Below, piece by piece: positions 20,826 through 31,505 of a DNA stretch of 64,000 nt (positions are counted from its first letter, which is position 1; every line of letters starts with the position of its first letter). A model generated the notes under the pieces. It worked only from the letters and a program-made list of their open reading frames with translations. It was not told the origin of the DNA and did no database searches. The DNA is from Thermothielavioides terrestris NRRL 8126 (taxonomy: Eukaryota > Ascomycota > Sordariomycetes > Sordariales > Chaetomiaceae), in NCBI RefSeq assembly GCF_000226115.1, contig NC_016458.1, positions 5,366,001 through 5,430,000 of the forward strand, given 5' to 3'. The translations under genes and the position numbers were made by a program.

Positions 20826-21737
20826 TCACTCCGCCCGCCACTCGACGAACTCCTCCTCCAAATGCCTTTTCAACTCCGCAAACCGATTTCCAAACGTCCT
20901 GCCACACCTCCAACAGACTAGCTCCCGCCTCAGATTCGCATTCTGGTACCCCGTCTCGCGCCGCACATCGTCCTCGGCGAGCGGATAATCCGCCAGCGGG
21001 ACGAAGAACGGCGTGTTGAAGCTATTGTAATGCTTCCTGTGCTTGACGCGCTCCGAGCGCATGTCGCGCGAGATGATGTGGACGTGCAGGTGGGCCATGG
21101 ACGGGTGGGCGTGCGTGCCGACGCGGATCTCGCGCGCGTAGTCGCGGCCGGGCGGCAGCCGGTCGGGCGGCACGCCGCGGCCCACGGCCTCGTCGCGCGC
21201 GCGGTTGCTCGCCGAGAAGGAGCCCAGCTGGCGGGCGAGCTCGGCGGCGGCCAGCCGGGCGGCCTCGGCGGCCTCGGCGCGGATGGTGGTGAGGAAGGAG
21301 GCGTCGGCGAAGGCGGTGTGCGGGTGCAGGAGGTAGTGCGCTGGCGAGCGCGGCAGGAGCAGCAGGTGGATTGTTGATTTGGGGAAGGCGTCTTTGATCA
21401 GCACCGTGTGTGCCGTCACGCGCAGCACCTGGTTTGGGAAGCGCTCCGGGTGCTCGATGTACTCGATCAGGGCGCCCCGCCAGACGCCGCGGATCACTTG
21501 GGAGGCTTTGCTGGCCAGGGATTGGGGGGCTTGGGATATGGGGGCTCTCGGCTTTGGAGCCATGAGTTCGGTGAAGGCGTTGCGCTTGGTTTCCGGTTTG
21601 GATGGTTTTGTAGTGTTCGCCCTGGCTGTTGGGGTTTGAGCTTCGTCCTGTTTCGGGGTCGACTCGGGCGAGTCAGCGCTCGACGCAACACTCTCCGTGC
21701 GAGTGAGATCCTCCAAGTCTTCCGCTGTTTCGGCCAT
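20826..21737 (-). CDS. HNT3: Aprataxin-like DNA adenylate hydrolase (HIT domain plus zinc finger)
   Basis: A single exon encodes 303 residues from the ATG at 21737 (MAETAEDLEDL); an in-frame ATG 18 codons upstream is also open. A Ser/Thr/Pro-rich leader of about 80 residues precedes the HIT domain, which shows VIKDAFPKSTIHLLLLPR-like sequence (VLIKDAFPKSTIHLLLLPR) and the catalytic triad motif HLHVHIIS. The C-terminal finger is CWRCG...ELKRHLEEEF (two Cys, one His, one Glu), as in fungal aprataxins. The enzyme removes 5'-AMP left on DNA by abortive ligation, acting in the nucleus. Residues such as RGVPPDRLPPGRDYAREI form an insertion between the HIT halves. Confidence 0.9.
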   Translation of the reverse strand: MAETAEDLEDLTRTESVASSADSPESTPKQDEAQTPTARANTTKPSKPETKRNAFTELMAPKPRAPISQAPQSLASKASQVIRGVWRGALIEYIEHPERFPNQVLRVTAHTVLIKDAFPKSTIHLLLLPRSPAHYLLHPHTAFADASFLTTIRAEAAEAARLAAAELARQLGSFSASNRARDEAVGRGVPPDRLPPGRDYAREIRVGTHAHPSMAHLHVHIISRDMRSERVKHRKHYNSFNTPFFVPLADYPLAEDDVRRETGYQNANLRRELVCWRCGRTFGNRFAELKRHLEEEFVEWRAE

Positions 21738-22169
21738 ACTGAAAACAAAATCTCCCGAGGCCACGAATTGCGTCAGGATTAGGCCGGTCAAATATTCCGG
21801 TTTCTAAGGGCTTCCGGGATCATAGTGATGAGAGAGCAAGCATGGTTGATGAGATGAAGCGGCCTAGCATGATGAGTTGAGCGGCCAAGATGATATGAGG
21901 TGTCATTGGCTGACAGCTGCCGAGGAGCTGGTGGCAGGTGGCTGGCTTACACCAGCACGGTTCCCCACCCCCCCCCCTTTTTTTTTCTCTCTCTTCGCAT
22001 CCAAGGCAAGCAACTGAATCGTATTGAAAGCGAACCATTTCAATGCCTGCTGAATCGAAGTGCTTCGTTCTGGCCCTTGAAACTAATCAAAACCTGGAAA
22101 CCAAAGCCCCGTTGGCTACCCCTTCTTCAACCAGCCCGTCAGATCATTGCTTCGCACGCACTCCCCCGC
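21738..22169. other. Intergenic region, aprataxin promoter side
   Basis: No gene seen. A C run and T run near 21968-21990 form a short pyrimidine tract. Confidence 0.5.
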
Positions 22170-23085
22170 TTAAGCCAGACGTAGCAGAAGCTTGATACGC
22201 TGTATGAACGCCGTAGGCAATTTCGGGTTTATACTGGATGCGGCAGCCAGAAAGGCCTGTCTCTGATCGAGCGGTACATTGACACTGCCTTCCCGCAGCT
22301 TGACCGAGTAGGGACTTTTGATGAGGAGCCACATCAGATCCAGGAAGTCATGCGAGTCGAGGTCGCCTCGTGCACAAAATGCGGCAAGTTTCGATGCGAG
22401 AATATGCTGAATATCGATTAGGCGGTAAGTCCTAGTCCCTTCCTTGGTCACGCCCTCAACCTCCTCCGATGCTTCGAGGGTATTCACGGGAGCACCCAAG
22501 AAAGCTGCGAGAGGGCGCGTAAGCACTCTGAATGGAACCCACGGCCCCGCTGATTTTTACTTTTCCCCCGAAACGTACCTTCGGTGATTAGGTCGACGCA
22601 GACGGGAACTTCGTCAAGACCGGCGTGTAAGGGACCCCCGACATGCACATAGACTCGCATGACACTAGGTGGCCACGGGGCCTCGCGGAAGCACCACTCT
22701 ACCAGTCACCCGGCAGCAATTAGTACTCAAGCCTTCAGAATTTGAAGAGCAATGCCAGCCGGTACGGAGTTACTCACCGGGGATCGCCTGCTAGAGCCGT
22801 CCTGAGTTGCAACATGTTGCCTCCAACAGCGAGATCGACATCAACCGTCTGTCGGGGGTTGCCGCGCAACCTGAGTGAGAAACCTCCCATGAGTGCATAC
22901 GGCACGCCATGGGCTCTTAGCTTCTCAACGATGTAATCCATGGCAAACACCAGATGATGCTCTGATGCATGGGTACTCGCTGCCTGGAGCGAGTCGCGAC
23001 TCTGAGGCGTGTAGGTATTTGCAGGCGGCGGTGCAGCGACTTGGCCTCTCAGGGCCTGAATAAGGGTTGTCCGCGCGCCGACCAT
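22170..23085 (-). CDS. Nucleotidyltransferase-fold protein (AbiEii/MNT-like), unknown function
   Basis: Three exons (23085-22778, 22664-22579, 22504-22170) encode 242 residues. Introns are 113 bp (GTGAGT...CCTAG) and 74 bp (GTACGT...TCGCAG). The core is YALMGGFSLRLRG-NPRQTVDVDLAV: a GG pair followed after 13 residues by DVD (Asp82, Asp84), the hallmark of the polymerase-beta-like nucleotidyltransferase fold. Later, RTYRLIDIQHILASKLAAFCARGD with a downstream DFLDLMWLL matches the helical part of AbiEii-type proteins. Many ascomycete genomes carry such genes without known roles; in bacteria the relatives include toxins and antibiotic-modifying enzymes. Substrate and role are unknown. A related gene is transcribed divergently 1.5 kb away. 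Confidence 0.72.
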
Positions 23086-24627
23086 GGTCGAGGTCCTTAA
23101 TGGGTTGCGGTTGGGAACGACTTTGTGCTGACTGACTGAGTGTGCTGCCCCCGGGTGGGCGCCTGCGTTGTCTGGCTGCCACTCGCCAACGGCCTTTGTG
23201 CCGACGCCCGCTTTCCGGCGTCGGTCATTGTCTGCGCGACTGGAGAACTCAGGTTCCTCTGGGCCTCAAAGATTCAGCAGCGATGAGACAGATGAGGCCA
23301 GGCGTTCTGGCTGCAGATTTCAGTCAATATGGAAAGGCAAAGCTGATACTGGGAGGACGTCACAAGGGTTGGCGCCGAAGAACGGGGCCAACAATTAGGG
23401 AAGAAAAATAGGCAAGCCGTTGGAAACCATGGAAGACGGTCTTGTCAGGAGACGGAGGACATACGTATAGGAGGACACAACTACCTAGGTGAGCTCTTAT
23501 CTCAAAGCTGTCTGCCATGAGCGTCATTGTTGAACCGCCATGAACTCGATGATCTTGGAGCGAGAGGCCGTTGTAGGCCTTCTCCAAGGCGGCCCTCGAA
23601 ACTTGTGGCACGGCACATAAGTTCTTCGCTGGTGCTGCCAGCCCCAACCCTAGAACTGCAGCTTCGGCAATCAAGTTAGGTATGTTGGTACCTCCTCCCC
23701 GGGCCTGGCCTGCCCAGGGGTTGATGCAAGAAGGCGCGAGGCAAAGTGGTGTTGCTCATTGGAGCATTGAGCAAGAACGACGAGGTGTTTTATTTTGGGG
23801 TCCTCCGAATCTGTTGGCATTGAACTCCCAGAACTTGCTGTTGGCCTTGGGCGAGGCCAGCATTCAGCTCAGCCAGAAAGCCTTCCGTGTTGGATATTAT
23901 CTCCTGGCGGCTCATGGCGGGTGTTGACCGTAACAAAATGCGGTGTGTTGGAACCAGGAGGCGCCGTGAAGGGTGACAACACCATTTCCAGTTTTCGAGG
24001 CTTATCGACTCAACGCCTAGGTGGATGGATGGTCGCAGCCAGGAAGGCCAAGTGCTGGTATACGAAAATATTGAAGTTTGTCAGGATGGCTTCTAATTGA
24101 AGAATGGCTCGCCTCAGAATTCACTGTTTTTGTTCAACTTTGCGGTGTGCCGACAGTTAAACCAGGGTCACGGGGTGCCTAGATGTGAGTGTTGAAAACA
24201 ACGGGTGGGATGTGGGTTGTTTTTTTAAGGTGCAGCGGCCGAGCCGGGCATAGCTAAATCAGGTACCTACCTTACGTACCTTACCTACCTGGTGCCTCCC
24301 GGTCACCAATATGCTCCTTCCTTCCAATGGTCCATCCTTCTTCAGTGTCAAGAACCTTTTCCGTGCTGGCTTTATTTCGCACACAGTACCTACCTGGTAG
24401 TTTACTGTGTATGAATGGAACATCTGGAAACCGTGCCCCTCTGATAGCCCCACTTTCCACAACACCAAAACACAGTGCTGCCATAACGACATCCATGGAT
24501 GTAACTGCGCTACCTCAGCTCTCGTCCGTCATCAATTGCGTTCTCTGTTCGGCATTGTTGGAAAATTTCAATCATCACCTGGTGGCTTCTGCGTTCGCTT
24601 CGCTTTGGGCGATACGCCATATCCGTG
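23086..24627. other. Spacer between two divergent nucleotidyltransferase-fold genes
   Basis: This 1.54-kb stretch should contain both promoters. A short minus-strand frame near 23360-23674 has no clear domain. A (TACCT)n-like cluster (taccttacgtaccttacctacct) lies near 24262-24292. Confidence 0.45.
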
Positions 24628-25612
24628 ATGGATGCTCCTACGCCATCCGCCTCGTCCGCAGCTGCAGGGGAGCTCGACATGGAGGTATGGCGGGATGCTT
24701 GGGAACGTGAAAACGCGCAACGACCTCCGCAACTGAGATTTGCCTTCCCCGATCAAACTGTCTTCAGAAGCGCCACCGAGGTGCGCAAGATCGTTCGGTT
24801 CCTCAATGAGCATGGCATATATTGCTGCGTCGTCGGGGTCATGGCGTTGCGCTACTACGGTGCTGCTCGGCTTTGTACGGTATGAACTTGCACCTTTCCC
24901 TCGGCCGTGGTCGTGTTCACAGGCTCACTCATCCCGCACGCACCAGACTATAGAAGTCTGCGTACCCACTGAAAAACTGGCTGTTGCCGATGCTCTGATC
25001 TCCAAAGGCACGGACAACGCAAGCTACACGGCCTGGAGAGGACACCAACCCGACCTCGAAGTGCACAGGTGTTCGCTGTACCATACATTTCCCCGCTACC
25101 GGCTGAACCATGAGGGGCCCGAATTCGATTTCTACTTGGTGCCGTCAGAAGACTGGCGCCTCGACTGCGTACCAGAGAATTTCGAGTACAGCGCGCAACA
25201 GCAGATTCCCTACCCCAAACTGCATCTGTTTGCCCAGTCTCTGTTGGAGAGGCTGGAGATCAATGACCTGCAGGACTTGGTGGACGGGATGGATATCACT
25301 GAGGAGTGGGGAGAACAACATCTTCAGTTGGACAGTCCCGGAAAGGAGTATGCGCAGTGGGTGGCAGCGAAGAACGCCAAGATCCGAGCAGCACTGCCTC
25401 AGAGGATCAGGGACGATCCCTTGAATCAGATGTGTGGCCCAGGTATGTACGACATGGATGAAGAGTTCGTGGCGTTTAGGGACGTCTTCGCCCACATCGT
25501 GCGGACTAAAGAGCCCCGGGCCCGACTGCAGTTCCCGTGCGGCACGTACGCGACCAAGTACCGGGCCAAGGGCTCGCCTGATCCACGGACAACAATTCGG
25601 TTCCATGTGTAG
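24628..25612 (+). CDS. Nucleotidyltransferase-like protein with altered catalytic motif
   Basis: Two exons (24628-24879, 24947-25612) encode 305 residues; the 67-bp intron has donor GTATGA and acceptor CACCAG and falls right after the fold's first helix. The region VVGVMALRYYGAARLCT|TIEVCVP corresponds to the G-x-x-A...D-x-D signature of nucleotidyltransferase folds, but the two aspartates are replaced (IEVCV, residues 86-90). Similar E-x-C-V-P variants are, as I recall, common in fungal paralogues. Later parts include PEFDFYLVPSEDWRLD, HLFAQSLLERLEINDLQDLVDGMD and a helical C-terminus. I infer an inactive or non-canonical member. No signal peptide or membrane segment is seen. Confidence 0.68.
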
Positions 25613-26885
25613 ATAGGCGTTTTGGCGGTGGAGGTGAAGGGGTCTTGAATGCCAAATACAGATTCGCACTTGACCTGAGATGGTTCCTACCAACGTCGCT
25701 GGCAAACGAAGCTCGAGAGACAAATGTACTTTCAACATACCCTTCCACTTGAAAAGCAGCCCCCGGTTGAAGCAGAGATCACGCCATACCTTGGGTATGT
25801 TTTCGAAGCTGTGAATATCAACAACACGCGGCCAACCCCGCCAAGGTACTCCAGGCCTGGAACTCCGAACACTGCCAATGCTGCATCAACGGAGTTTAGC
25901 TAAATTCATCGTGGTTTTAAAAAGCGCGGCAAGGCGTCGAGGTCAAAATGCTGGGGGTTTGCCAAGGCCAGGAGATGCGCCAAGCATCCTCTTCGTTCGC
26001 CTGCAGGGCTTTTTGAGGTCAAAGGTTGCTACATGGGCGGCTGAATACTTTTAATTAACTTCAGAACCGACAACGCCTCCTCCAGCATTCAGAATCCTAT
26101 ATAGCGTGGTAGTACCTATATATGTCGATCACTAAGCCCCAAGCAGTTGAAGTGTTAAGAAGTCATGGTTCAGCCAAGACAGATACAACTTCTAGTGTAT
26201 TGCAGCGGCCGATCAGCCCTGTATGGATACAGCCCCTTGGTTTTCAATAACCATGCAGAGACGTAGGGGTATCGAGTGTACAAAGCCGCCGGAAGAAGTC
26301 TTCCGGTTCAGCCGTGCCTCCTGAATGGCCTCCTTCAACCTTGAGTGTGGTGAGTCGAACACAAGTGTGGTGGTTTGGATTCGGCTTGGTTCGACGGATT
26401 TCACAATGTCTGTTATTTAGAAGTAACTTGCCAGTTAAAGATGTAACAGAATTGGAACAAACTAGGGCGAAGTATCCCCGTATTGCGCTACGATTCAGAA
26501 TGCTGGAGGAGAAACATGCTAAGAGTCGGGGTGTAGTAGTGACACATCTGGACAGAAGCCCGCAAAGCGCCTAGGCAGCCGGGTCACTGCATAGTTATAA
26601 CCGCTGCTTGTATGTACAATATTCCTTAGCGAATGTCTACAGCAAAGGGGGGCTGAGGCTCTAGCAAGTTGAGGCAAGCGACGCCTTAGTCTGCTTTTCA
26701 TTGGCGCCCTTGAAGATCCGCTGCAAGGTGTCAAGGTCCTGATGGCATTCCTCAAGTATCTTCCTCAGCCCCTAACTGTCGATCGGCGCAGAGGGTGATC
26801 TGCACCGGCATGGGGACATCCAACGTGAACCCGAGCGCACAACTTCCCTCCTCTCAGGTTCTAGACCAGAAAAAGAGCTTATACC
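25613..26885. other. Intergenic region, 1.27 kb
   Basis: No gene recognised. Parts near 26040-26140 are AT-rich (tatatagcgtggtagtacctatatatg) and may be old repeat remains. Confidence 0.45.
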
Positions 26886-27300
26886 TTAGTTGGAGTAGTA
26901 GGTCTTCTCGCAGCTTTGGTAGTTATACGAAGGACCGGCACTGTGATCGTCCTTGAATCCTTGGAAGCACCTGTAGCCAGTGGAGTCGGAGCTGCTCGAG
27001 GTACGTAAACTGTCAGTCTTAACCTGTAGCGCGGAGGAATGGCTGGAAGATGTACCCGACAGAGGAGTAGTTGGGCTGAGATTGGGCGTTGCTCAGGATA
27101 TTCCAGTGGAACGTGACGCCGGACGGGAAGGTGCAAGACTGGGCGCTGCCCTCCCAGATGTGGTAGCTTTCGGACGTGGTCGACGACGACACGAGGCGCA
27201 CATTGTTTAGGGAGGACTGGACGACAGGTTGCTGCAGTCGAGGCCGTTGGCGCAGTACTGGGCCGCAGGAGGGGTACAGTCAGCATGCGGATTCCAATGC
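26886..27300 (-). pseudogene. Decayed small secreted Cys-rich protein locus
   Basis: Three coding-looking pieces occur in order on the minus strand but in frames that do not join cleanly. The first (near 27275-27210) reads CTPPAAQYCANGLDCSNL. The second (near 27215-27040) reads SLNNVRLVSSSTTSESYHIW, then CTFPSGVTFHW and QPNYSSVG. The last (near 26985-26886) reads TGYRCFQGFKDDHSAG, then YNYQSCEKTYYSN and a TAA stop. Between pieces one and two the frame shifts within about 12 bases, too few for an intron, which suggests a one-base loss. Between two and three a short intron with donor GTACAT is possible. No signal-peptide exon was found. Cysteine spacing and small size suggest a secreted protein; the family is not recognised. 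Confidence 0.35.
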
Positions 27301-27840
27301 AAGTACAGCTGACAGCTGGTTCACGTACTACGACGATAGATTGCCAGGTACGGCCGGATGGATATGTGGTGCAACGTGTGTATTCAGCCACCCATCAAAA
27401 GACTCCAGAGCGTCGGCAAGAAACACCCAGTTGTGCCACCCTATCTGTCGGAGCATGATATGTACATAATGTATGATGTGTCCTGAACCCCGACCCTGTG
27501 CCTGTCCCATCCTTTGCAGTCAGATCCTCATCCCAGTGGTATCATTATCGGCCGACAACAAAACGAAAAAGAAGAGCAGAAACAGAAACGAAAAGAAGAC
27601 CGCCGCCTGCTTGTCAACCCGCGGCTCTTTCCATCAAGGAAGCCGTGCTAAACGCAGTAACATGGGGAACTGGATCATGACAACAAACAAGATGAGTCGA
27701 GATGGAAAGCGAGGCTCGTGACGTTCGTATGATACATGGTTGCAACACGGCGCGTTGCTTCTCGGCCACCGATGGACGGCGGCTGGGGAACGACGGGGGA
27801 GGGGAAACAACACAGGCTGGGTGGCTGACCTGGGAAACGA

Positions 27841-27911
<71 letters not shown>

Positions 27912-28112
27912 CTTTTCTTGTTTTTGGGTTGTTGTGACAGAAGATAGGAAATTGAGCATGACAAGGAGCGAATGCCGGTCGGTGAAGCCATGACAGAGTC
28001 AAGGAAATGTTCAAGCGAGTGCGTGGTGTGTTTTCCAGGTCAGCCAGTTAAACCCCAGTCTGTGAATGTGTTGCTCCCAATCCGCCAAATGCAGGGACTC
28101 CCTCAAGAACTC
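27301..28112. other. Intergenic region containing a long T run
   Basis: No gene recognised. The poly(T) tract is listed separately. The right end is the 3' side of the large disordered protein gene. Confidence 0.5.
27845..27911 (-). repeat. Poly(T) run of 67 (poly(A) on the minus strand)
   Basis: A 67-base T run, followed by tcttttcttgtttttgg. On the minus strand it reads as an A tract preceded by an A-rich ramp. No flanking duplication was found. Confidence 0.9.
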
Positions 28113-30617
28113 CTATGATCCGGTCTCCGTCTGTGCGAGGGTTGTTTGCTTCGCATCAACAGAAGAACGGGGAGTAATCGAGAGCAGCCGCGCGCTTCCG
28201 GCGCTGATTCGACGGGCGTGCGCCTTTCCGTAGTCGATACTCGTCGCTCGCTGGAGTCCAACCTCGCCATCACTGTCACTGCTGTCGGCCAGGTCCCCGG
28301 ACTCAGGGGTACTCTCGCCCTCCTCACCAAACGAATTCAGCAGCCCCTCGCGGCTTTTCACTCGGCCGACCGCGTGCGACGAAACAAGCGTGGGTTGCTG
28401 GCCTCTGACGTTGCCCCATTGAGCGGCCTCCTCGCCCCAGTCGCTAGACGGCCTTGCTTCCCCGGTAGATTTGCGATTCCATGCAGATCGGTCGCCCTGC
28501 GGAGGCGCGAGTCGTGTGAGGTATTCGTCATCGGTCGTGTACAGATCATCAGCATTGTTTTCGTGTTCCACACGCCGCTCCAGATCTGACTCGGGCGTCA
28601 GCCGGGGAAGCCGGAGGCCGTGGGCTTGTTCCAAAATGCCCGACGACTTGCGCTTCTTAGATAACCTCCCCGCAAACCAGGACCCCTCCGAGTCAATGGA
28701 TGCAAGAGAAATGGCCTGCGGTTCCGGGGAGACTCCAGGCTCGTCTGCGTGGCTGAAGGAGGATGGGGTCTGGCGCATCGCCTCGACAGACCGTTGTTCG
28801 GACACCGGAGTGTCATGGCTTGCCTGAGGAGGCGATAGTGGTGCCGGGGCAGCCGCCTCGGCAAAAGGAGGCAGGCCGGAGGGCGCGACCACGGAATGCA
28901 TGTTCTCGGCCTCGGGCGACTGCATTCGAGATTCGGGCGGCGACATGGGCATTTCAGGGAGATCCTCACGGAAGCGGGACATGGTGCGCTTTGGCACACC
29001 CGAGGCAACCCGCCGGGATGGCACCATGTTGGCGGCCGGCGTCGGCGCCGGCGTCGTTGGCATCGAGTCCCGCGACGTGTTGGAGAACGAAGAGGGGCCT
29101 CCCGAGCTCCGCTTTTTCTTGTTACCCCACTTGAAGAACGAGGCCCAGGAACGGGGGCCTTTGGGAGTCCGGTCCTCGGACTCGGTCGGCGGCACATCAG
29201 ATCGTTCAGTTCTCGATTGAGATTCTTGGGGAGATTTAGAGCGCGACAGCTTTCTGCGGAACGAGCCCATCGAAGCAGGCTTCGTCAGGGCTGGCGCATC
29301 AGGCTCCTTGGACGCGGTGGGTGCGGTCGGGGTTGGCAACGGGATGCTGTCGACCCGGTGAAAGGCCGTCAAGGGATCTTGTTGGATACCCGCACGGGCG
29401 GCTCCCTCTTCACCTTTCCCGGAGTCTCCGAGCTCGTCCGGCGTGACACCAGACTGCTGTTGCCGTATCCTCGAAGAGGTAACCACGGCAGAAGGTGGAT
29501 CGATCCCCAAGCCAACATCTTCCCGGCCGAGAACGCCTCTCTCCAGGTTGGGGGGAGAGTCCCTGCCGTGTCTCTCAGCTTCGGCCACGGCAGCTTTCTG
29601 TTTCTCGGCTCGACGTGCGATCCTCTTCTCCAGCTTCTCTTGCTCCAGTTGCCTCTTCCTCGCCCGTCTGCGCTGATCCCGCTCCATGAGTTCTCGCAGG
29701 TCGCTCGCGGTGAGATCGTCGGCGAGACTGTCGACGCGCTTGTGCGCCTTCAAAGTTGCCTCGGGGATCGGCACAGCAAGCTTGCCCCGTCGTTGCGACG
29801 GCTGGCGCATCAATCCTGTACCATCGAGGACACCGGCGCCCGTCCTTGCATGCGTGGTGTAGCGCAGCGTGGGTCGAGGAGCGAGAGCCTCGAAAGCTGA
29901 GACTTTGTAGGAAATGTAATCCGAGTCCGATGACAGGGCAGAGTCTATCGACTCTGGGAGGGGCAACGAGATATCTGACGATCGGTTGAACCTGTCGAAG
30001 TCGGTTCTCTTGATGCCGACACTGAAGCCCGTCGTGAGTCTCCTGCTCTCCTTCTTGACTGGACGCCCAGCCATCCAATCCTCGGGGGAGGGCCGAACAG
30101 GAACAAAAGCGCTCATCGCCTTGATCTCGGCCTCGCGTTGGTGGTCGCGCTTCCGACGCTTCTTGCTTGACATTTTGCGGGGTAAGTGATCGCCTTCCCT
30201 CTTGTTCCGGAGCGTAGGCACCCGCCACAGGGCTTCGTCTTTCACGGGGTCCACGCCATTGGCGACGACGGCTCCGATAGCATGATTTTCAAGCCTGCGA
30301 TTTGGAGAGGGTGTGTCTGAATCTCGATGAGACCTCGCGATCTTTCCAGCGCCAACGCGCACAGAATCGTGACGACCGGGAGAAAAGCTGTATCTTCGAG
30401 GCCTTCGCTGTAGTTTGTTCGGCTCGGTGCGTTGCCTCTTGCTCGGGTGTCGCTCTGGTGTGGTGCTGACAACGGCCATGGCGACTTCCGGCACTGTTTG
30501 GCTTCTCGGCGGAAGCCCCGAGCCCTCCACCGCACGTGTTTCGTAGTCCTCATGGTCCACCGAGTTTGCGCGGCCGCGCTTTCGGCGACTCCCGCGCCGA
30601 AACGGCCACAGAGGCAT
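28113..30617 (-). CDS. Large basic, mostly disordered fungal protein
   Basis: One uninterrupted frame gives 834 residues from the ATG at 30617 (MPLWPFRRGSRRKRGR); the frame is open for 16 more codons upstream. I do not recognise a named family. The N-terminus is highly basic. Patches that look conserved are WRVPTLRNKREGDHLPRKMS, REAEIKAMSAFVPVRPSPED and TTGFSVGIKRTDFDRF near 140-230, and a Glu/Arg/Lys coiled-coil stretch LRELMERDQRRRARKRQLEQ near 315. The rest is Ser/Pro/Arg-rich with many SP and TP sites, consistent with a phosphoprotein scaffold. The C-terminal part holds acidic patches (YTTDDEYLTRL). A nuclear or cortical location is possible but not shown. Confidence 0.72.
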   Translation of the reverse strand: MPLWPFRRGSRRKRGRANSVDHEDYETRAVEGSGLPPRSQTVPEVAMAVVSTTPERHPSKRQRTEPNKLQRRPRRYSFSPGRHDSVRVGAGKIARSHRDSDTPSPNRRLENHAIGAVVANGVDPVKDEALWRVPTLRNKREGDHLPRKMSSKKRRKRDHQREAEIKAMSAFVPVRPSPEDWMAGRPVKKESRRLTTGFSVGIKRTDFDRFNRSSDISLPLPESIDSALSSDSDYISYKVSAFEALAPRPTLRYTTHARTGAGVLDGTGLMRQPSQRRGKLAVPIPEATLKAHKRVDSLADDLTASDLRELMERDQRRRARKRQLEQEKLEKRIARRAEKQKAAVAEAERHGRDSPPNLERGVLGREDVGLGIDPPSAVVTSSRIRQQQSGVTPDELGDSGKGEEGAARAGIQQDPLTAFHRVDSIPLPTPTAPTASKEPDAPALTKPASMGSFRRKLSRSKSPQESQSRTERSDVPPTESEDRTPKGPRSWASFFKWGNKKKRSSGGPSSFSNTSRDSMPTTPAPTPAANMVPSRRVASGVPKRTMSRFREDLPEMPMSPPESRMQSPEAENMHSVVAPSGLPPFAEAAAPAPLSPPQASHDTPVSEQRSVEAMRQTPSSFSHADEPGVSPEPQAISLASIDSEGSWFAGRLSKKRKSSGILEQAHGLRLPRLTPESDLERRVEHENNADDLYTTDDEYLTRLAPPQGDRSAWNRKSTGEARPSSDWGEEAAQWGNVRGQQPTLVSSHAVGRVKSREGLLNSFGEEGESTPESGDLADSSDSDGEVGLQRATSIDYGKAHARRISAGSARLLSITPRSSVDAKQTTLAQTETGS

Positions 30618-31308
30618 CTTTGCTTTGAAGACGCGCAGAGCAATCTCAGTGGCAGATGGGCGCAAGACTCAAAGGGGTTCTCTGAGGGGGTGCGTGGGAG
30701 TGTTGTTGGTCGGCACGAACTGCGGTCGGCGGAGACCAGCGTAGATTCATTCTGAGGGTTCGAAATCAAGCGAGACGTCGGCGGGAATGATGGCGCGATT
30801 GAGAAAATGGTCGGAGAGAGCTAATGTCACTAACGCATGCTTGACCTGCGATGAATTCCGAGGCGCGCGACGGTCCAAAGCTGTTCGGCGACAGTTCCGA
30901 TGACGGTGGAATGAGGCAGGCTGCCCCTGCAAAAATGCGCGCTCGTGCAGTTGGAATGCAGGAAGATTAAAGGGCGTATTACTAAAGCTGGGAAGTGTGC
31001 CAATGAAGCGGGGGGAGGGAAGCGGGGCGAGGGAAGCGGTGAGTACACTGTATTCACTCGCCAGCAAGAGATCGATCACCCGCAAGCGCTGAGCGTGTCG
31101 AAGATGCTGAGCATGTCGAAGGCGGGGGAAATGTCTGAGCAGGGTCTCAAAAAGCCAGGGCCCACGGAAGATTTGAGTGAGCAACGAAGCTGGGTCTGGC
31201 TGGGACTAACCGAGGAAATTTTGGGAATCAATTGCAAGGGCTAGAAGCAAGGTACCCGGCTCTTGCGTGGTCGTGCTCCACCCTAATCCATACACTAGCC
31301 CAAGCAGT
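30618..31308. other. Intergenic region left of the retrotransposon
   Basis: It holds the promoter side of the large disordered protein gene and ends at the target duplication of the retroelement. No gene is recognised. Confidence 0.5.
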
Positions 31309-31313
31309 GGAAC
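31309..31313 (+). repeat. Target-site duplication GGAAC, left copy
   Basis: GGAAC directly precedes the 5' LTR and recurs directly after the 3' LTR. Five bases is the usual duplication for Ty3/gypsy integrases. Confidence 0.9.
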
Positions 31314-31505
31314 TGTGGGAAGCACTTCCCACAAGGCACTAAGGCATCATTACCAGGGCAGGGGCATCCGTTACAGCCCTATAGCCCAGAGTGGCGTAGA
31401 CATAGTACTGTACTTATACGAGATAGACACAGAGGTAGAGATTCCACTATCATCATCAATCAATCTAATCAATCAATCAAGGCATTACGCAACATTTATG
31501 CTACA
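31314..31505 (+). repeat. 5' LTR, 192 bp
   Basis: It begins TGTGGGAAGCACTTCCCACA, a perfect palindrome around CA, and ends GCTACA (ancestral CCACA judging from the other LTR). It differs from the 3' LTR at nine positions, all C/T or G/A at CpA/TpG contexts. Sequence TTTGGTGCC just inside may be the tRNA primer binding site. Confidence 0.93.
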
